The translations under genes were made by a program, and so were the position numbers. Below are positions 54,803 to 62,846 of a DNA stretch of 64,000 bases, piece after piece; within the stretch, counting starts at the first letter, position 1, and every line of letters starts with the position of its first letter. Source of the DNA: Afifella pfennigii DSM 17143 (GTDB lineage: Bacteria > Pseudomonadota > Alphaproteobacteria > Rhizobiales > Afifellaceae). The DNA is taken from NCBI RefSeq assembly GCF_000688515.1, contig NZ_JHZK01000014.1, forward strand, positions 1 through 64,000. Direction: 5' to 3'. Below the pieces are notes generated by a model. It did no database searches, had not been told where the DNA came from, and saw nothing but the letters and a program-made list of their open reading frames with translations.

Positions 54803-56304
54803 GCCGCCTCTTGCGCCAGGCGCGAGCGCCGCTCGCGCATCTCGTTGCGCACCAGGGCGACGAGGGAAAGGACGCTGACGGACCAGAAGAACCAGGTGAT
54901 CGGCCCACGGAAGAGGATATCGAAGCTACCGCCCGACATCAGCATCGCCTGGCGGAAATTGTCCTCCAGAAGCGGCCCGAGAATGAAGGCGATGAGGAAG
55001 GGCGCCGCGGGCATGCGCACGCGCAGCATGAAATAGCCGAGCCAGCCCATCACGAACATGACGACGATATCGAAGATGGAGTTGTTCACCGCATAGACGC
55101 CGAAGACGCACAGGACAAGCACGCCCGGAAACAACACCGAGCGCGGAATATCGGCGATGAAGCGGAAGAGGCGGATGGCGACCGAGCCGACGAAAAAGAG
55201 AAGCACGGAGCTCACCAGAAGGCCGAGGAACAGCGCGTAGATGATGTCGACATTGGCGATGAACATCATCGGCCCGGGCTGCAGGCCGTGGATCATGAAG
55301 GCGCCGATGATGATGGCGGTGATGACGTCTCCGGGTACGCCGAGCGCCAGGAGCGGGATCAGCGTGGCGCCGGCGACGCCGTTATTGCCGGCTTCCGAAG
55401 CGGCGACGCCCTCAATCTCGCCCTTGCCGAAATTGTCCTTGCGGGGCGAGTTGCGCCGCGCCTCGCTGTAGGAAAGGAAGGCCGAGGGCGCGGCGCCGAT
55501 GCCGGGAATGGAACCGAGGAAGACGCCGATCAGCGAGCCGCGCACGATCGATTTGAAGGAGCGCTTGTATTCCTCAAAGGTGGCGTGGTGCTGGCCGAGC
55601 GAGCGCACCTTGTCGTGGCCATCGCTCGGGTTCCAGACGAAGGAGATGATCTCCGGCAAGGCGAACAGGCCGATCAAGACGGCGATGAAGTTGAGGCCTC
55701 CCATCAGGTCCGGCTCGCCGAAGACGAAGCGTTCCGTGCCGTAGACGAGATCGAGCCCGATAGTCGCCAGAAGCAGCCCCAGGCAGGCCGAGATCAGGCC
55801 CTTCAACAGGCTCGCGCCGGAGACGCCGGCGATGATGGTCAGCGAGAACAGGATGAGGGTGAAGAATTCCGGCGGCCCGAAGGAGAGCGCGAAGGAGGCG
55901 AGCCAGCCGGCGAAAAGGATGAGGGCGAGATTGGAGATGAGGTCGGCCGTGCAGGAGGCGTAGAGCGCCATGCCGAGCGCCTTGCCGGCCTTGCCCTGCT
56001 CGGCCAGCGGATAACCGTCGAGAACGGTGGCGCTGGAGGCCGGGGTGCCGGGCGTCTTGATGAGGATCGCCGGGATGGAGCCGCCGAAGATACCCCCCTT
56101 GTAGACGCCCAGCAGCAGGAGGATGCCGTAGATCGGCTGCAGGGAAAAGGTGAAGGGAAGCGTGAGCGCCACGGCCATCGTCGCCGAGACGCCCGGAATG
56201 GCGCCGGCGAAGACGCCGACGACGATGCCGCCGAACAGCGCCGCCAGGCTCTGCCAATGGAAGACAAGCTGAAAGCCGAGCGCCAGGCTGTCCATCAAGC
56301 TCAT
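54799..56304 (-). CDS. tctA: TTT transporter large permease (TctA family), second copy
   Basis: A 501-residue permease with about 12 helices. GIVVGVFAGAIPGVSATMAV from 25 and GSLIGVFLGSIPGIGAAPSA near 256 are the repeat signatures. LALGVPGDVITAIIIGAFMI is also typical. It is more like the larger TctA group than the copy at 21028. It follows tctB by 10 bases and overlaps the exporter gene. Confidence 0.92.
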   Translation of the reverse strand: MSLMDSLALGFQLVFHWQSLAALFGGIVVGVFAGAIPGVSATMAVALTLPFTFSLQPIYGILLLLGVYKGGIFGGSIPAILIKTPGTPASSATVLDGYPLAEQGKAGKALGMALYASCTADLISNLALILFAGWLASFALSFGPPEFFTLILFSLTIIAGVSGASLLKGLISACLGLLLATIGLDLVYGTERFVFGEPDLMGGLNFIAVLIGLFALPEIISFVWNPSDGHDKVRSLGQHHATFEEYKRSFKSIVRGSLIGVFLGSIPGIGAAPSAFLSYSEARRNSPRKDNFGKGEIEGVAASEAGNNGVAGATLIPLLALGVPGDVITAIIIGAFMIHGLQPGPMMFIANVDIIYALFLGLLVSSVLLFFVGSVAIRLFRFIADIPRSVLFPGVLVLCVFGVYAVNNSIFDIVVMFVMGWLGYFMLRVRMPAAPFLIAFILGPLLEDNFRQAMLMSGGSFDILFRGPITWFFWSVSVLSLVALVRNEMRERRSRLAQEAA

Positions 56305-56314
56305 GGTTTCGACC

Positions 56315-56806
56315 TCATGGCAGACGCACGAACTCGCCCTGCGGGATCGGTACCCCGGCGACGTGATAGAAGAAGGCGTAGGTGACGAGGGGCAGGCCGA
56401 AGGCGACGATGAGGCTCGTCACCCGGTAACGGGTGCGGATGAGAAGCGCCAGCAGCAGGAAGGCGAGAGCGGAGGCCCAGACCATGCCAAAGAGCGGAAT
56501 GGCGATGTAATAGCCCGCCATCAAAAGGGCGAGCGCGCCGAGCCGCAGCCAGGCATCGGGACGCGGGCCGCCGGCCTCGCCGCTCTCCTCCGGCCGCGTG
56601 CGGCCGATGAGCTGCTGAGCGACCAGCAGGGCGCCGCCGAGAAACAGGCACCAGCCGATGATGGTCGGCCAGAGTATCGGCGACAGCACCAGGCTGCGCA
56701 CGCTCTTCGGCGTGGAGATGCCGAAGGGGATGGCGGCGAAGACCAGCGCCAGGGCAAAGAGCATGACGCCGGCGCCCAGCCAGATGTTGCGATGCAGCCT
56801 TGGCAT
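56315..56806 (-). CDS. tctB: TTT transporter small subunit (TctB family), second copy
   Basis: A 163-residue membrane protein with four helices, near residues 9-27, 43-60, 85-120 and 130-155. The order tctC-tctB-tctA, plus PTIIGWCLFLGGALLVAQQL, supports the call. A 9-bp hairpin precedes it. Confidence 0.85.
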   Translation of the reverse strand: MPRLHRNIWLGAGVMLFALALVFAAIPFGISTPKSVRSLVLSPILWPTIIGWCLFLGGALLVAQQLIGRTRPEESGEAGGPRPDAWLRLGALALLMAGYYIAIPLFGMVWASALAFLLLALLIRTRYRVTSLIVAFGLPLVTYAFFYHVAGVPIPQGEFVRLP

Positions 56807-56835
56807 GACAGCTCCCGGAAGGTCGCGGAGATGGC

Positions 56836-56862
56836 GGCGCGCGGCCGGGCCGACCGCGCGCC
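56836..56862 (-). terminator. Intercistronic hairpin between second tctC and tctB
   Basis: GGCGCGCGG (56836-56844) pairs with 56854-56862 around a 9-base loop, just past the tctC stop. No T-run follows. It is in the same position as the hairpin of the first TTT operon, so a role in unequal expression or message stability is likely. Confidence 0.55.
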
Positions 56863-56869
56863 TTGAGCC

Positions 56870-57853
56870 TCAGCCTTCGATGCGCATGTCGAGATCGTCC
56901 ACAAGCTTGCGGAAGGTCTCGTACTGGCCGTTGATGAAATCCTGCGATTCCTGCGGGTCCATCAGGCGGATGACCGAGCCGCGCTTGGTCATCTGGTCGA
57001 CGAAGGTCTCGTCGGCGGTCGCCTCGCTCAGCCAATCCCGCCAGGTCGCCGACACCTCATCCGGCAGGCCCTTCGGCCCGGCAATGCCGGTCCAGCCGAC
57101 GAGCTGCTCCAGCTCCTCATGGCCGAGCGAGGAGGCGGTCGGCGCGTCGAAACCCTCCAGGGGCTCCGGCGTCGTGACCAGGAGCGGGCGAAGCTGCTCG
57201 TTGGCGACGAAGCTCGCAAGGGCGGAGGAATTGGTGCAGATGAAGGTCGCCGTGCCGGCGAGCACCGCGGTCGCCGCCTCGCCGCCGCCCTTCAGCGGGA
57301 TATGCGTGGCGGTCTCCAGCGGGTTTTCCACGCCGAAGGAGTTCAGCACCATCGCCCCGGCCAGATGCAAGAGCGAGCCGACGCCGGAGGAGGAGAAGCT
57401 GACGCTCCCCGGCTCCGCCTTCGCCTTGGCGATGAGGTCGTCCATCGACTGGATGTCGGAGCTTTCGGCGACGGCGCAGACGACCGGGTTGATCTCGTAG
57501 ACGCCGACGAAGACGAAATCGTCCAGCGTATAGGGCAAGGTCGCCTTCATCGCCGGGTTGACGGTATGCGAGCCGACGCGCGCGGCCAGCATGGTATAGC
57601 CGTCGGGATCGGCGTTGGCGACGGAGACGGAGCCCGTCGCGCCACCGGCGCCGGTCCGGTTCACCGTCAACAGGGGCTTGGGCATCAGCTTGCCCAGCGG
57701 CCCGGCGAGGGCGCGCGCGGAAATGTCGGTGGCGCCGCCCGCGCCATAGGGGATGACGAGCGTGACCGGGCGCTCCGGATACTGGGCCAGAGCCGGCCCG
57801 GTGAGCAGGGCGCCAAGCGCCCCCAAGGCGAGAAGTCGTTTCCAAGCTTTCAT
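56870..57853 (-). CDS. tctC: TTT transporter substrate-binding protein (TctC family), second copy
   Basis: A 327-residue receptor with a signal peptide to about residue 23 (LLALGALGALLTGPALAQ). YPERPVTLVIPYGAGGATDI and LTVNRTGAGGATGSVSVANA are standard for the fold. The ATG at 57853 has GGGAGGAAG directly upstream. It follows the fumarase beta gene by 124 bases, room for a separate promoter, and a GCGCTC/GAGCGC stem lies before the ribosome binding site. The ligand is probably a di- or tricarboxylate processed by the dehydrogenase and hydratase upstream. Confidence 0.9.
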   Translation of the reverse strand: MKAWKRLLALGALGALLTGPALAQYPERPVTLVIPYGAGGATDISARALAGPLGKLMPKPLLTVNRTGAGGATGSVSVANADPDGYTMLAARVGSHTVNPAMKATLPYTLDDFVFVGVYEINPVVCAVAESSDIQSMDDLIAKAKAEPGSVSFSSSGVGSLLHLAGAMVLNSFGVENPLETATHIPLKGGGEAATAVLAGTATFICTNSSALASFVANEQLRPLLVTTPEPLEGFDAPTASSLGHEELEQLVGWTGIAGPKGLPDEVSATWRDWLSEATADETFVDQMTKRGSVIRLMDPQESQDFINGQYETFRKLVDDLDMRIEG

Positions 57854-57977
57854 CTTCTTCCTCCCAGTTCGCGCTCGCGAGGGAGCGCTTTTTCCCACGG
57901 CCGCCTTCGTGGCGGTCCGCCTTTGTAAGGGGGCATCTTGCCGGCAACGCCCCCTTCTCCAAGCCGCGGCTTTGCGG

Positions 57978-58655
57978 CTACATCACCTCCCGCTTGCGGT
58001 CGTCCGTCTCGCCGTAGCGATGCAGCGCCGGCGGTTTCAGCCCGTCGTAGAGCCGGGCGATGCGCTCGTTCACCAGGTCGCCCTGCTGGGCGAAGAGCGA
58101 GTTGCCGGCAAGGTCGCTGTCGACGATGAAGGGGCCGAAATTCTCAACCTCGAACATCCACATCGCCTGGGCGATGCCGAGCTCTTCCAGCCAATGGACC
58201 TCGCGCACCCGCTTGACGCCGCGGCCGAGAAGCGCGCCGGTGCCGTAGCCGACCGTGGTGAGATAGACGGCGCCGCGCGGGGAAAGCACCTTCTGATAAT
58301 CCTCGCGCGGCATGCCCGCCTTGCCGATGACGATCTTGGTGCCGGTGCGGTCGAGCCATTCGGCCATGTACTTGGAGAAGCGGAAGCTCGCCGTCGCCGT
58401 GACGCCGCCGATGGCATAGCTGCCGTCCGGCTCCAGAGCGGCGGCGGGCGAGCAGTGGAAATTGGCGTTGCTGATCTCACAAAGCCCCTCCGGCAAAGGC
58501 TCGCCGCGCACCAGGACGCGCTCGTAGACGCCCTCGCGCGCGGTGTAGACGACGCCGTCCAGATAGACGACGGAGCCGAGCTGCAGCGCGGCGATATCCT
58601 GCGGCGAAGCGGGAAGCTTCAAGCGGACTTGTCTAAGGCCCTTTGGCTCGGCCAT
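57978..58655 (-). CDS. Class I fumarase/tartrate dehydratase-type, beta subunit
   Basis: A 225-residue C-terminal subunit. LGSVVYLDGVVYTAREGVYE near 27, HCSPAAALEPDGSYAIGGVT and KIVIGKAGMPREDYQKVL match the beta domain of iron-sulfur hydro-lyases (fumarase class I, L-tartrate dehydratase, mesaconase). It overlaps the alpha gene by 37 bases. The family cannot be resolved further by eye. Confidence 0.88.
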   Translation of the reverse strand: MAEPKGLRQVRLKLPASPQDIAALQLGSVVYLDGVVYTAREGVYERVLVRGEPLPEGLCEISNANFHCSPAAALEPDGSYAIGGVTATASFRFSKYMAEWLDRTGTKIVIGKAGMPREDYQKVLSPRGAVYLTTVGYGTGALLGRGVKRVREVHWLEELGIAQAMWMFEVENFGPFIVDSDLAGNSLFAQQGDLVNERIARLYDGLKPPALHRYGETDDRKREVM

Positions 58656-59581
58656 TCGATCGTCTCCCGACGCATGTAGGGGGTGAACCATTGCGGGTCG
58701 CTGCGATAGGCGATCGACCCGTCGGCGGCGATGCGCGCCGTCGCCCGGCGCGAGGAAAGGCAGAAGGTGTGCACGCTCATCGGCATGCCGCCGGTATGGG
58801 TGAAGCCGACCTCGATATGACAATCGACCACCATGGAGGAGCCGACGAAGCCCATGGCGCCCATGCCGATGGAATTGCCGAGCTCCTTCAGCTCCAATTC
58901 CAGCTCGGCGATCTTGGGGTCCGGGTTGCGGTCGCCGACGGCGCGCAGGCAGGCGGCCTGCTTGCCGAGCTGCATGCAGGTGTCCTTGGAGCCGCCGAGG
59001 CCGACACCGACGATGGCCGGCTGGCAGGCAAGGCCGCGCTTGCCGAAGGCGATCAAGGTGTCGAGGAAGAAGCGCTTGATGCCGTCGATGCCGTCGCCGG
59101 GAAAGAGCATGCGGTAATCGGTGCCGAAGAGGCCGCCCTTGTGCACGGTGGTGATGTCGATCCAGTCGACGTCGGGCTCAAAGCTCCATTCCACCTCCGG
59201 CGCGTTGATGCCGACATTGTTGTTGTGCTCGTTGCGCCAGAGCGGATGGACGCGATTGGGACGCAGCGGCACGTCGTGGGTGGCGCGCGCAGTGGCGGCG
59301 CGCAAAGCACGCTCAAAGCCGGTGAAGCCGCCGGAAAAGCGCGCCGCGTCGCCCACCTTCACCCAGTAGCGCGGCAGGCCGGTATCGGCGCACATCGGCC
59401 GGCGGTCCTCCGTCGCGGTCTCGTAATTGTCCAGCATCGCCTTCAGGACGAAGGCGGAAAGGTCGCCCGTCTCCAGGTCGACCATCCCGCGGATACCCTC
59501 CAGATAGTCCTCCGGAATGTCGATGGCGGCCTTCTTCATGATCTCGTAGGCCGCCTCCTCGATCGTGGCATTGTCGATCAT
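58619..59581 (-). CDS. Class I fumarase/tartrate dehydratase-type, alpha subunit
   Basis: A 320-residue subunit holding the [4Fe-4S] cluster. MCADTGLPRYWVKVG near 63 supplies the first cysteine. GVGLGGSKDTCMQLGKQAAC near 192 and VVDCHIEVGFTHTGGMPMSV carry the others. It adds or removes water from a dicarboxylate. It starts 13 bases after the flavoprotein gene, so dehydrogenation followed by hydration is the likely order of reactions. Confidence 0.9.
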   Translation of the reverse strand: MIDNATIEEAAYEIMKKAAIDIPEDYLEGIRGMVDLETGDLSAFVLKAMLDNYETATEDRRPMCADTGLPRYWVKVGDAARFSGGFTGFERALRAATARATHDVPLRPNRVHPLWRNEHNNNVGINAPEVEWSFEPDVDWIDITTVHKGGLFGTDYRMLFPGDGIDGIKRFFLDTLIAFGKRGLACQPAIVGVGLGGSKDTCMQLGKQAACLRAVGDRNPDPKIAELELELKELGNSIGMGAMGFVGSSMVVDCHIEVGFTHTGGMPMSVHTFCLSSRRATARIAADGSIAYRSDPQWFTPYMRRETIEWPSQRALDKSA

Positions 59582-59594
59582 CGCGCTTCCTCGC

Positions 59595-61343
59595 TCATTC
59601 GGCCGCCACGGGCGGCGCGCCCGCAGTTTCTTCGATCAAGGACTGGCCCGGACGCACGATGGAGAAGTCGACCGGCACCATCTCCAGCTCCAGCGCCTCG
59701 CCATCGGCGCGGATGCGCGTATAGGCGCTCGTGGCAAGCTCGCCCGTCTCCGGGAAATCCTCGCGGAAATGCGCCCCTCTGGAATCCTGGCGCGCCTCGG
59801 CGGCGAGCGCGATGACGTCGGAGATGGAAAGAAGGCTCTCCAGATTGAGCCAGTCGTGCCAGGTGAGGTTGAAGGCGCGGTCGCCATCGGCAAGACCGGT
59901 GGCGGCAAGGCTTGCCTGATGGCCGGCAATTTTCTGGCGCCCGCGCCGCAGGCCCTCGGCCGTGCGCAGGATACCGACATCGTCCCACATATCCTGCCAG
60001 AGAAGCTCGCGCAGACCCATGAGGTCGCCGCGCGGCAGGGCGAAGGGTCGCTCGGCGCGGGCGATTGCGGCCTCCACGACGCTCTCGTCGGGATCGCGAA
60101 AGGCGCTCTGGCGCGCCACGAAGGCGGCCATGGAATCGCCGGCGATGCCGCCATAGACGGTGGAATTGCCGACGCCGTTGCCACCCAGGCGATTGGCGCC
60201 GTGGACGCCGCCGCAATCCTCTCCCGCCGCGTAAAGTCCCGGCGAGGCGGTGGAGCCGTCCATCTCAAACTCCACCCCGCCCATCATGTAATGGGCCGTC
60301 GGCACCACCTCGACGCGCCCGCCGGCGAGGTCGAAGCCGCAATCGGCGCAGCGCTTGACCATGCCGGGAAAGCGCCTCGCCACGTTTTCCGGGCCGAGAT
60401 GGGCCATCTCGATATAGACGCCGCCCATCGGCGTGGTGCGCCCGGCGCGCATCTCCGCATAGATGGCGCGCGAGACGACATCGCGGGTGGCGCGCTCGCC
60501 GGCCGCATCGTAGGCGGCCATGAAACGCTCGCCCTCGCCGTTGAGAAGATAGCCGCCGGCGCCGCGCAGCCCCTCCTCCAGCACGGTTCCGGTCATGCGC
60601 GTATCCGGCCCGCCCAAAAGCCCTGTGGGGTGGAACTGCACCATCTCCATGTCGCGCAGCGCCAGGCCGTAGCGCAGCGCCAGAGCCAGCCCGTCGCAGG
60701 ATTTATCGCCCGAGGGCGTGTGGTAGAGATACATGGTCGGCCCGGCGCCGGTGCCGAGAAGCACCGCCTTGGCCTGGACCAGGCGATAAGCGCCGGTGCG
60801 GATATCGACGAGGAGCACGCCGGCAATGCCGGAACCGTCGGCGGCCGGGACGAGCTCGATGGCGCGGTGCTCCTCCAGGCGGCCGACATTGAGCGCCCAG
60901 ACCTTTTCCATCAGCCGGTTGATGATCTCGATGCCGGTGAGGTCGCCCTTATGCACGGTGCGATCGAAGCTCTGGCCGGCAAAGGCCTTCTGGTGCAGCG
61001 TGCCGTCCGGGTTGCGATCGAAGAAGCAGCCGAGCTCGTTCTCAAGCTCGCGAATGCGTTCCACCGAGGTAACGCAGAGCTGCCAGGCAAGATCCTGGCG
61101 CGGCAGCCATTTGCCGCCGACGATGGTGTCCATGAAATGCCGCTCGACGGAATCGCCAGGCGCCAGCGCCACGTTGTAGCCGCCCTGGACCATGCGGGTG
61201 CAACCGCATTTGCCCAGAAGACCCTTGGTGGCGACGGTGACGGAAAGATCCGGATTGGCCTTCTTGGCGTGCAGCGCCGCAAACAGCCCCGCCCCGCCGG
61301 AGCCGAGGATAAGGATATCGGTCTTCAAGCGCTCCACCTGCAT
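59595..61343 (-). CDS. Succinate dehydrogenase/fumarate reductase-like flavoprotein without the covalent FAD histidine
   Basis: A 582-residue flavoprotein. ILILGSGGAGLFAALHAKKA from 10 binds FAD. The site where SdhA carries histidine for covalent FAD reads CTRMVQGG, so Cys48 stands in its place and FAD is presumably non-covalent. QFHPTGLLGG and RDVVSRAIYAEM keep the substrate-binding histidine and arginine. HGANRLGGNGVGNSTVYGG is also conserved. Fe-S and anchor genes precede it. It may oxidise succinate or reduce fumarate, or act on a substituted succinate. Confidence 0.9.
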   Translation of the reverse strand: MQVERLKTDILILGSGGAGLFAALHAKKANPDLSVTVATKGLLGKCGCTRMVQGGYNVALAPGDSVERHFMDTIVGGKWLPRQDLAWQLCVTSVERIRELENELGCFFDRNPDGTLHQKAFAGQSFDRTVHKGDLTGIEIINRLMEKVWALNVGRLEEHRAIELVPAADGSGIAGVLLVDIRTGAYRLVQAKAVLLGTGAGPTMYLYHTPSGDKSCDGLALALRYGLALRDMEMVQFHPTGLLGGPDTRMTGTVLEEGLRGAGGYLLNGEGERFMAAYDAAGERATRDVVSRAIYAEMRAGRTTPMGGVYIEMAHLGPENVARRFPGMVKRCADCGFDLAGGRVEVVPTAHYMMGGVEFEMDGSTASPGLYAAGEDCGGVHGANRLGGNGVGNSTVYGGIAGDSMAAFVARQSAFRDPDESVVEAAIARAERPFALPRGDLMGLRELLWQDMWDDVGILRTAEGLRRGRQKIAGHQASLAATGLADGDRAFNLTWHDWLNLESLLSISDVIALAAEARQDSRGAHFREDFPETGELATSAYTRIRADGEALELEMVPVDFSIVRPGQSLIEETAGAPPVAAE

Positions 61344-61690
61344 CACACCACCCTCACCGCGAAGACGGCGCCGATGAGGAAGGCGGCCAGAAGGCTCGGC
61401 ACGATCCAGCCGAGGCGGCTGTCGCCGGCGCGCTTCCAGGGATGCAGCTCCAGAAAGAGCAGGCGCGCGCCGAAGAAGAGATGCACGGCCAGAAGCACCA
61501 CAAGCCCCCATTCGGCGAGCTTGAAGAGCGACATATCGGCGAGAGCCAGGAACTCGTCCAGCGCCGCCGCGCCCTGAAGCGCCAGAGCCAGGGCGAGGAA
61601 ATGCAGCGGCAGGAAGGCGGCGAGCGCAAGACCCGACAGCCGGTGGCCGATGAAGGCCCAATAGGCCTGATGGCGACGATGCCCGCTCAT
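61343..61690 (-). CDS. Succinate dehydrogenase/fumarate reductase-like membrane anchor, second subunit
   Basis: A 115-residue protein with three helices. WAFIGHRLSGLALAAFLPLH near 11 has the HRLSG motif and histidines that could bind haem and quinone. LLAVHLFFGARLLFLE gives the second histidine. The first codon of the flavoprotein gene overlaps its stop. The start at 61690 overlaps the first anchor by 4 bases. Confidence 0.82.
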   Translation of the reverse strand: MSGHRRHQAYWAFIGHRLSGLALAAFLPLHFLALALALQGAAALDEFLALADMSLFKLAEWGLVVLLAVHLFFGARLLFLELHPWKRAGDSRLGWIVPSLLAAFLIGAVFAVRVV

Positions 61691-62022
61691 GCCGGCACCA
61701 CCACGGCGAGAACCGCCCGCGCGCCGAGGACAAGCAGAAGCGCGGCGAAGAGCGCGGCGAGGATGCCGGCGGCGCGAGGCGGCAGCGGCGTCCATTCGGC
61801 GAGCACGTTGCGCAGGCCTATCGGCGCATGCACGGCGGCGGCGAGCACGAAGAGGCCGTAGAAGAACGCCCAGCCGGCGCTGCCGCGCGTGCGCGAAAGG
61901 ATTTCGGAGGCCGTCAGCCCGTCCTGCACGGCGTAAAGGATCAAGGCCAGATGCACGAGCACCAGCGGCCCGAGCAGAAGGGCGGAGAGGCGCTGGGCGG
62001 CAAAAAGCGTGCGCTCGCTCAT
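61687..62022 (-). CDS. Succinate dehydrogenase/fumarate reductase-like membrane anchor, first subunit
   Basis: A 111-residue protein with three helices. QRLSALLLGPLVLVHLALIL and AAAVHAPIGLRNVLAEW carry histidines in the usual places for haem b. It overlaps the iron-sulfur gene by 4 bases. Two short anchor subunits plus haem-ligand histidines suggest a quinone-linked complex. Confidence 0.82.
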   Translation of the reverse strand: MSERTLFAAQRLSALLLGPLVLVHLALILYAVQDGLTASEILSRTRGSAGWAFFYGLFVLAAAVHAPIGLRNVLAEWTPLPPRAAGILAALFAALLLVLGARAVLAVVVPA

Positions 62023-62846
62023 GCCGGCGCCTCCTCGGCTTCGGCGCGCGCGCCGGCCGGCGCTTCGGCCGCGTCCCTATCGCGAACCAGGAAGCTCAAA
62101 AGCGACATGCGCTTCAGGCCGGCGATGCTTTCCGTCGGCGAGATGCCGACGGGGCAATGACGCATGCAGCTTCCCTGGGTGTGGCAGTTGCCGCAGCCGC
62201 CCTCGCCCGTCGCCAGATCGAGCGTGGTGCGGCGCAGCGCATGGCGCTCGTCGTTGACCACCGTCCAGGCGCGGTTGAGCGCGGCCGGGCCGAGATAGGC
62301 CTCGTTCCAGCTCACCACATCGCAGGCGCTGTAGCAGACGGCGCAATTGATGCATTCGATGGCCGCGTCGGCGGCGCGGCGGCGCGGGTTCGCCGGATCG
62401 ACCTTCGCCGGCGGCTCGGCGCGGGTCGCGGTGCCGGAAAAACGCCCACCCGCCTTCTGCCATTTGTCGAAGAAGCCGCGCATGTCGCAGGCGAGATCCT
62501 TGATGCGCGGCATGTTGCGCAACGGCTCGATGGTGATGGCGCCAGCCTCGGCGACCTTGGCGACATGGGTGCGGCAGGTCCAGCGCGGCACGCCGTTGAC
62601 GGTCATGGCGCAGGAACCGCAGACGCCGACACGGCAGGCGAAGCGATAGGCGAGCGCCGGCTCGTGGCGACGCTGCACCTCGGTGACGACATCAAGCACC
62701 GTCTGGTTGTCGCGCGCCGGCACCTCGTAGCTGCAGAAGCTTCCCTCCTCGCGGCCGCGCCAGATGCGCACTTTGAGGGTCTTGGGGGCCAGGGTCTTGG
62801 GGGCCAGGGTTTTGGGGGCCAGGGTTTTGGGGGCGGGAGCATGCAT
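62019..62846 (-). CDS. Succinate dehydrogenase/fumarate reductase-like iron-sulfur subunit
   Basis: A 275-residue protein with three cluster sites. CRVGVCGSCAMTVNG and the following Cys form the [2Fe-2S] site. CINCAVCYSAC binds [4Fe-4S]. CHTQGSCMRHCP, with C-x5-C-x3-C-P spacing, binds the third cluster. The N-terminus has an unusual run of four APKTL repeats before the ferredoxin fold starts (VRIWRGREEG). It overlaps the TPP enzyme stop and the first anchor gene. Confidence 0.9.
   Translation of the reverse strand: MHAPAPKTLAPKTLAPKTLAPKTLKVRIWRGREEGSFCSYEVPARDNQTVLDVVTEVQRRHEPALAYRFACRVGVCGSCAMTVNGVPRWTCRTHVAKVAEAGAITIEPLRNMPRIKDLACDMRGFFDKWQKAGGRFSGTATRAEPPAKVDPANPRRRAADAAIECINCAVCYSACDVVSWNEAYLGPAALNRAWTVVNDERHALRRTTLDLATGEGGCGNCHTQGSCMRHCPVGISPTESIAGLKRMSLLSFLVRDRDAAEAPAGARAEAEEAPA
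62777..62836 (-). repeat. Four 15-bp tandem repeats coding APKTL
   Basis: The 15-base unit GGCCAGGGTCTTGGG (plus strand; two copies with TTTT) occurs four times and encodes APKTL four times at the N-terminus of the iron-sulfur subunit. Its multiple-of-three unit keeps the frame. It is a likely spot for copy-number change by replication slippage. Confidence 0.85.
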
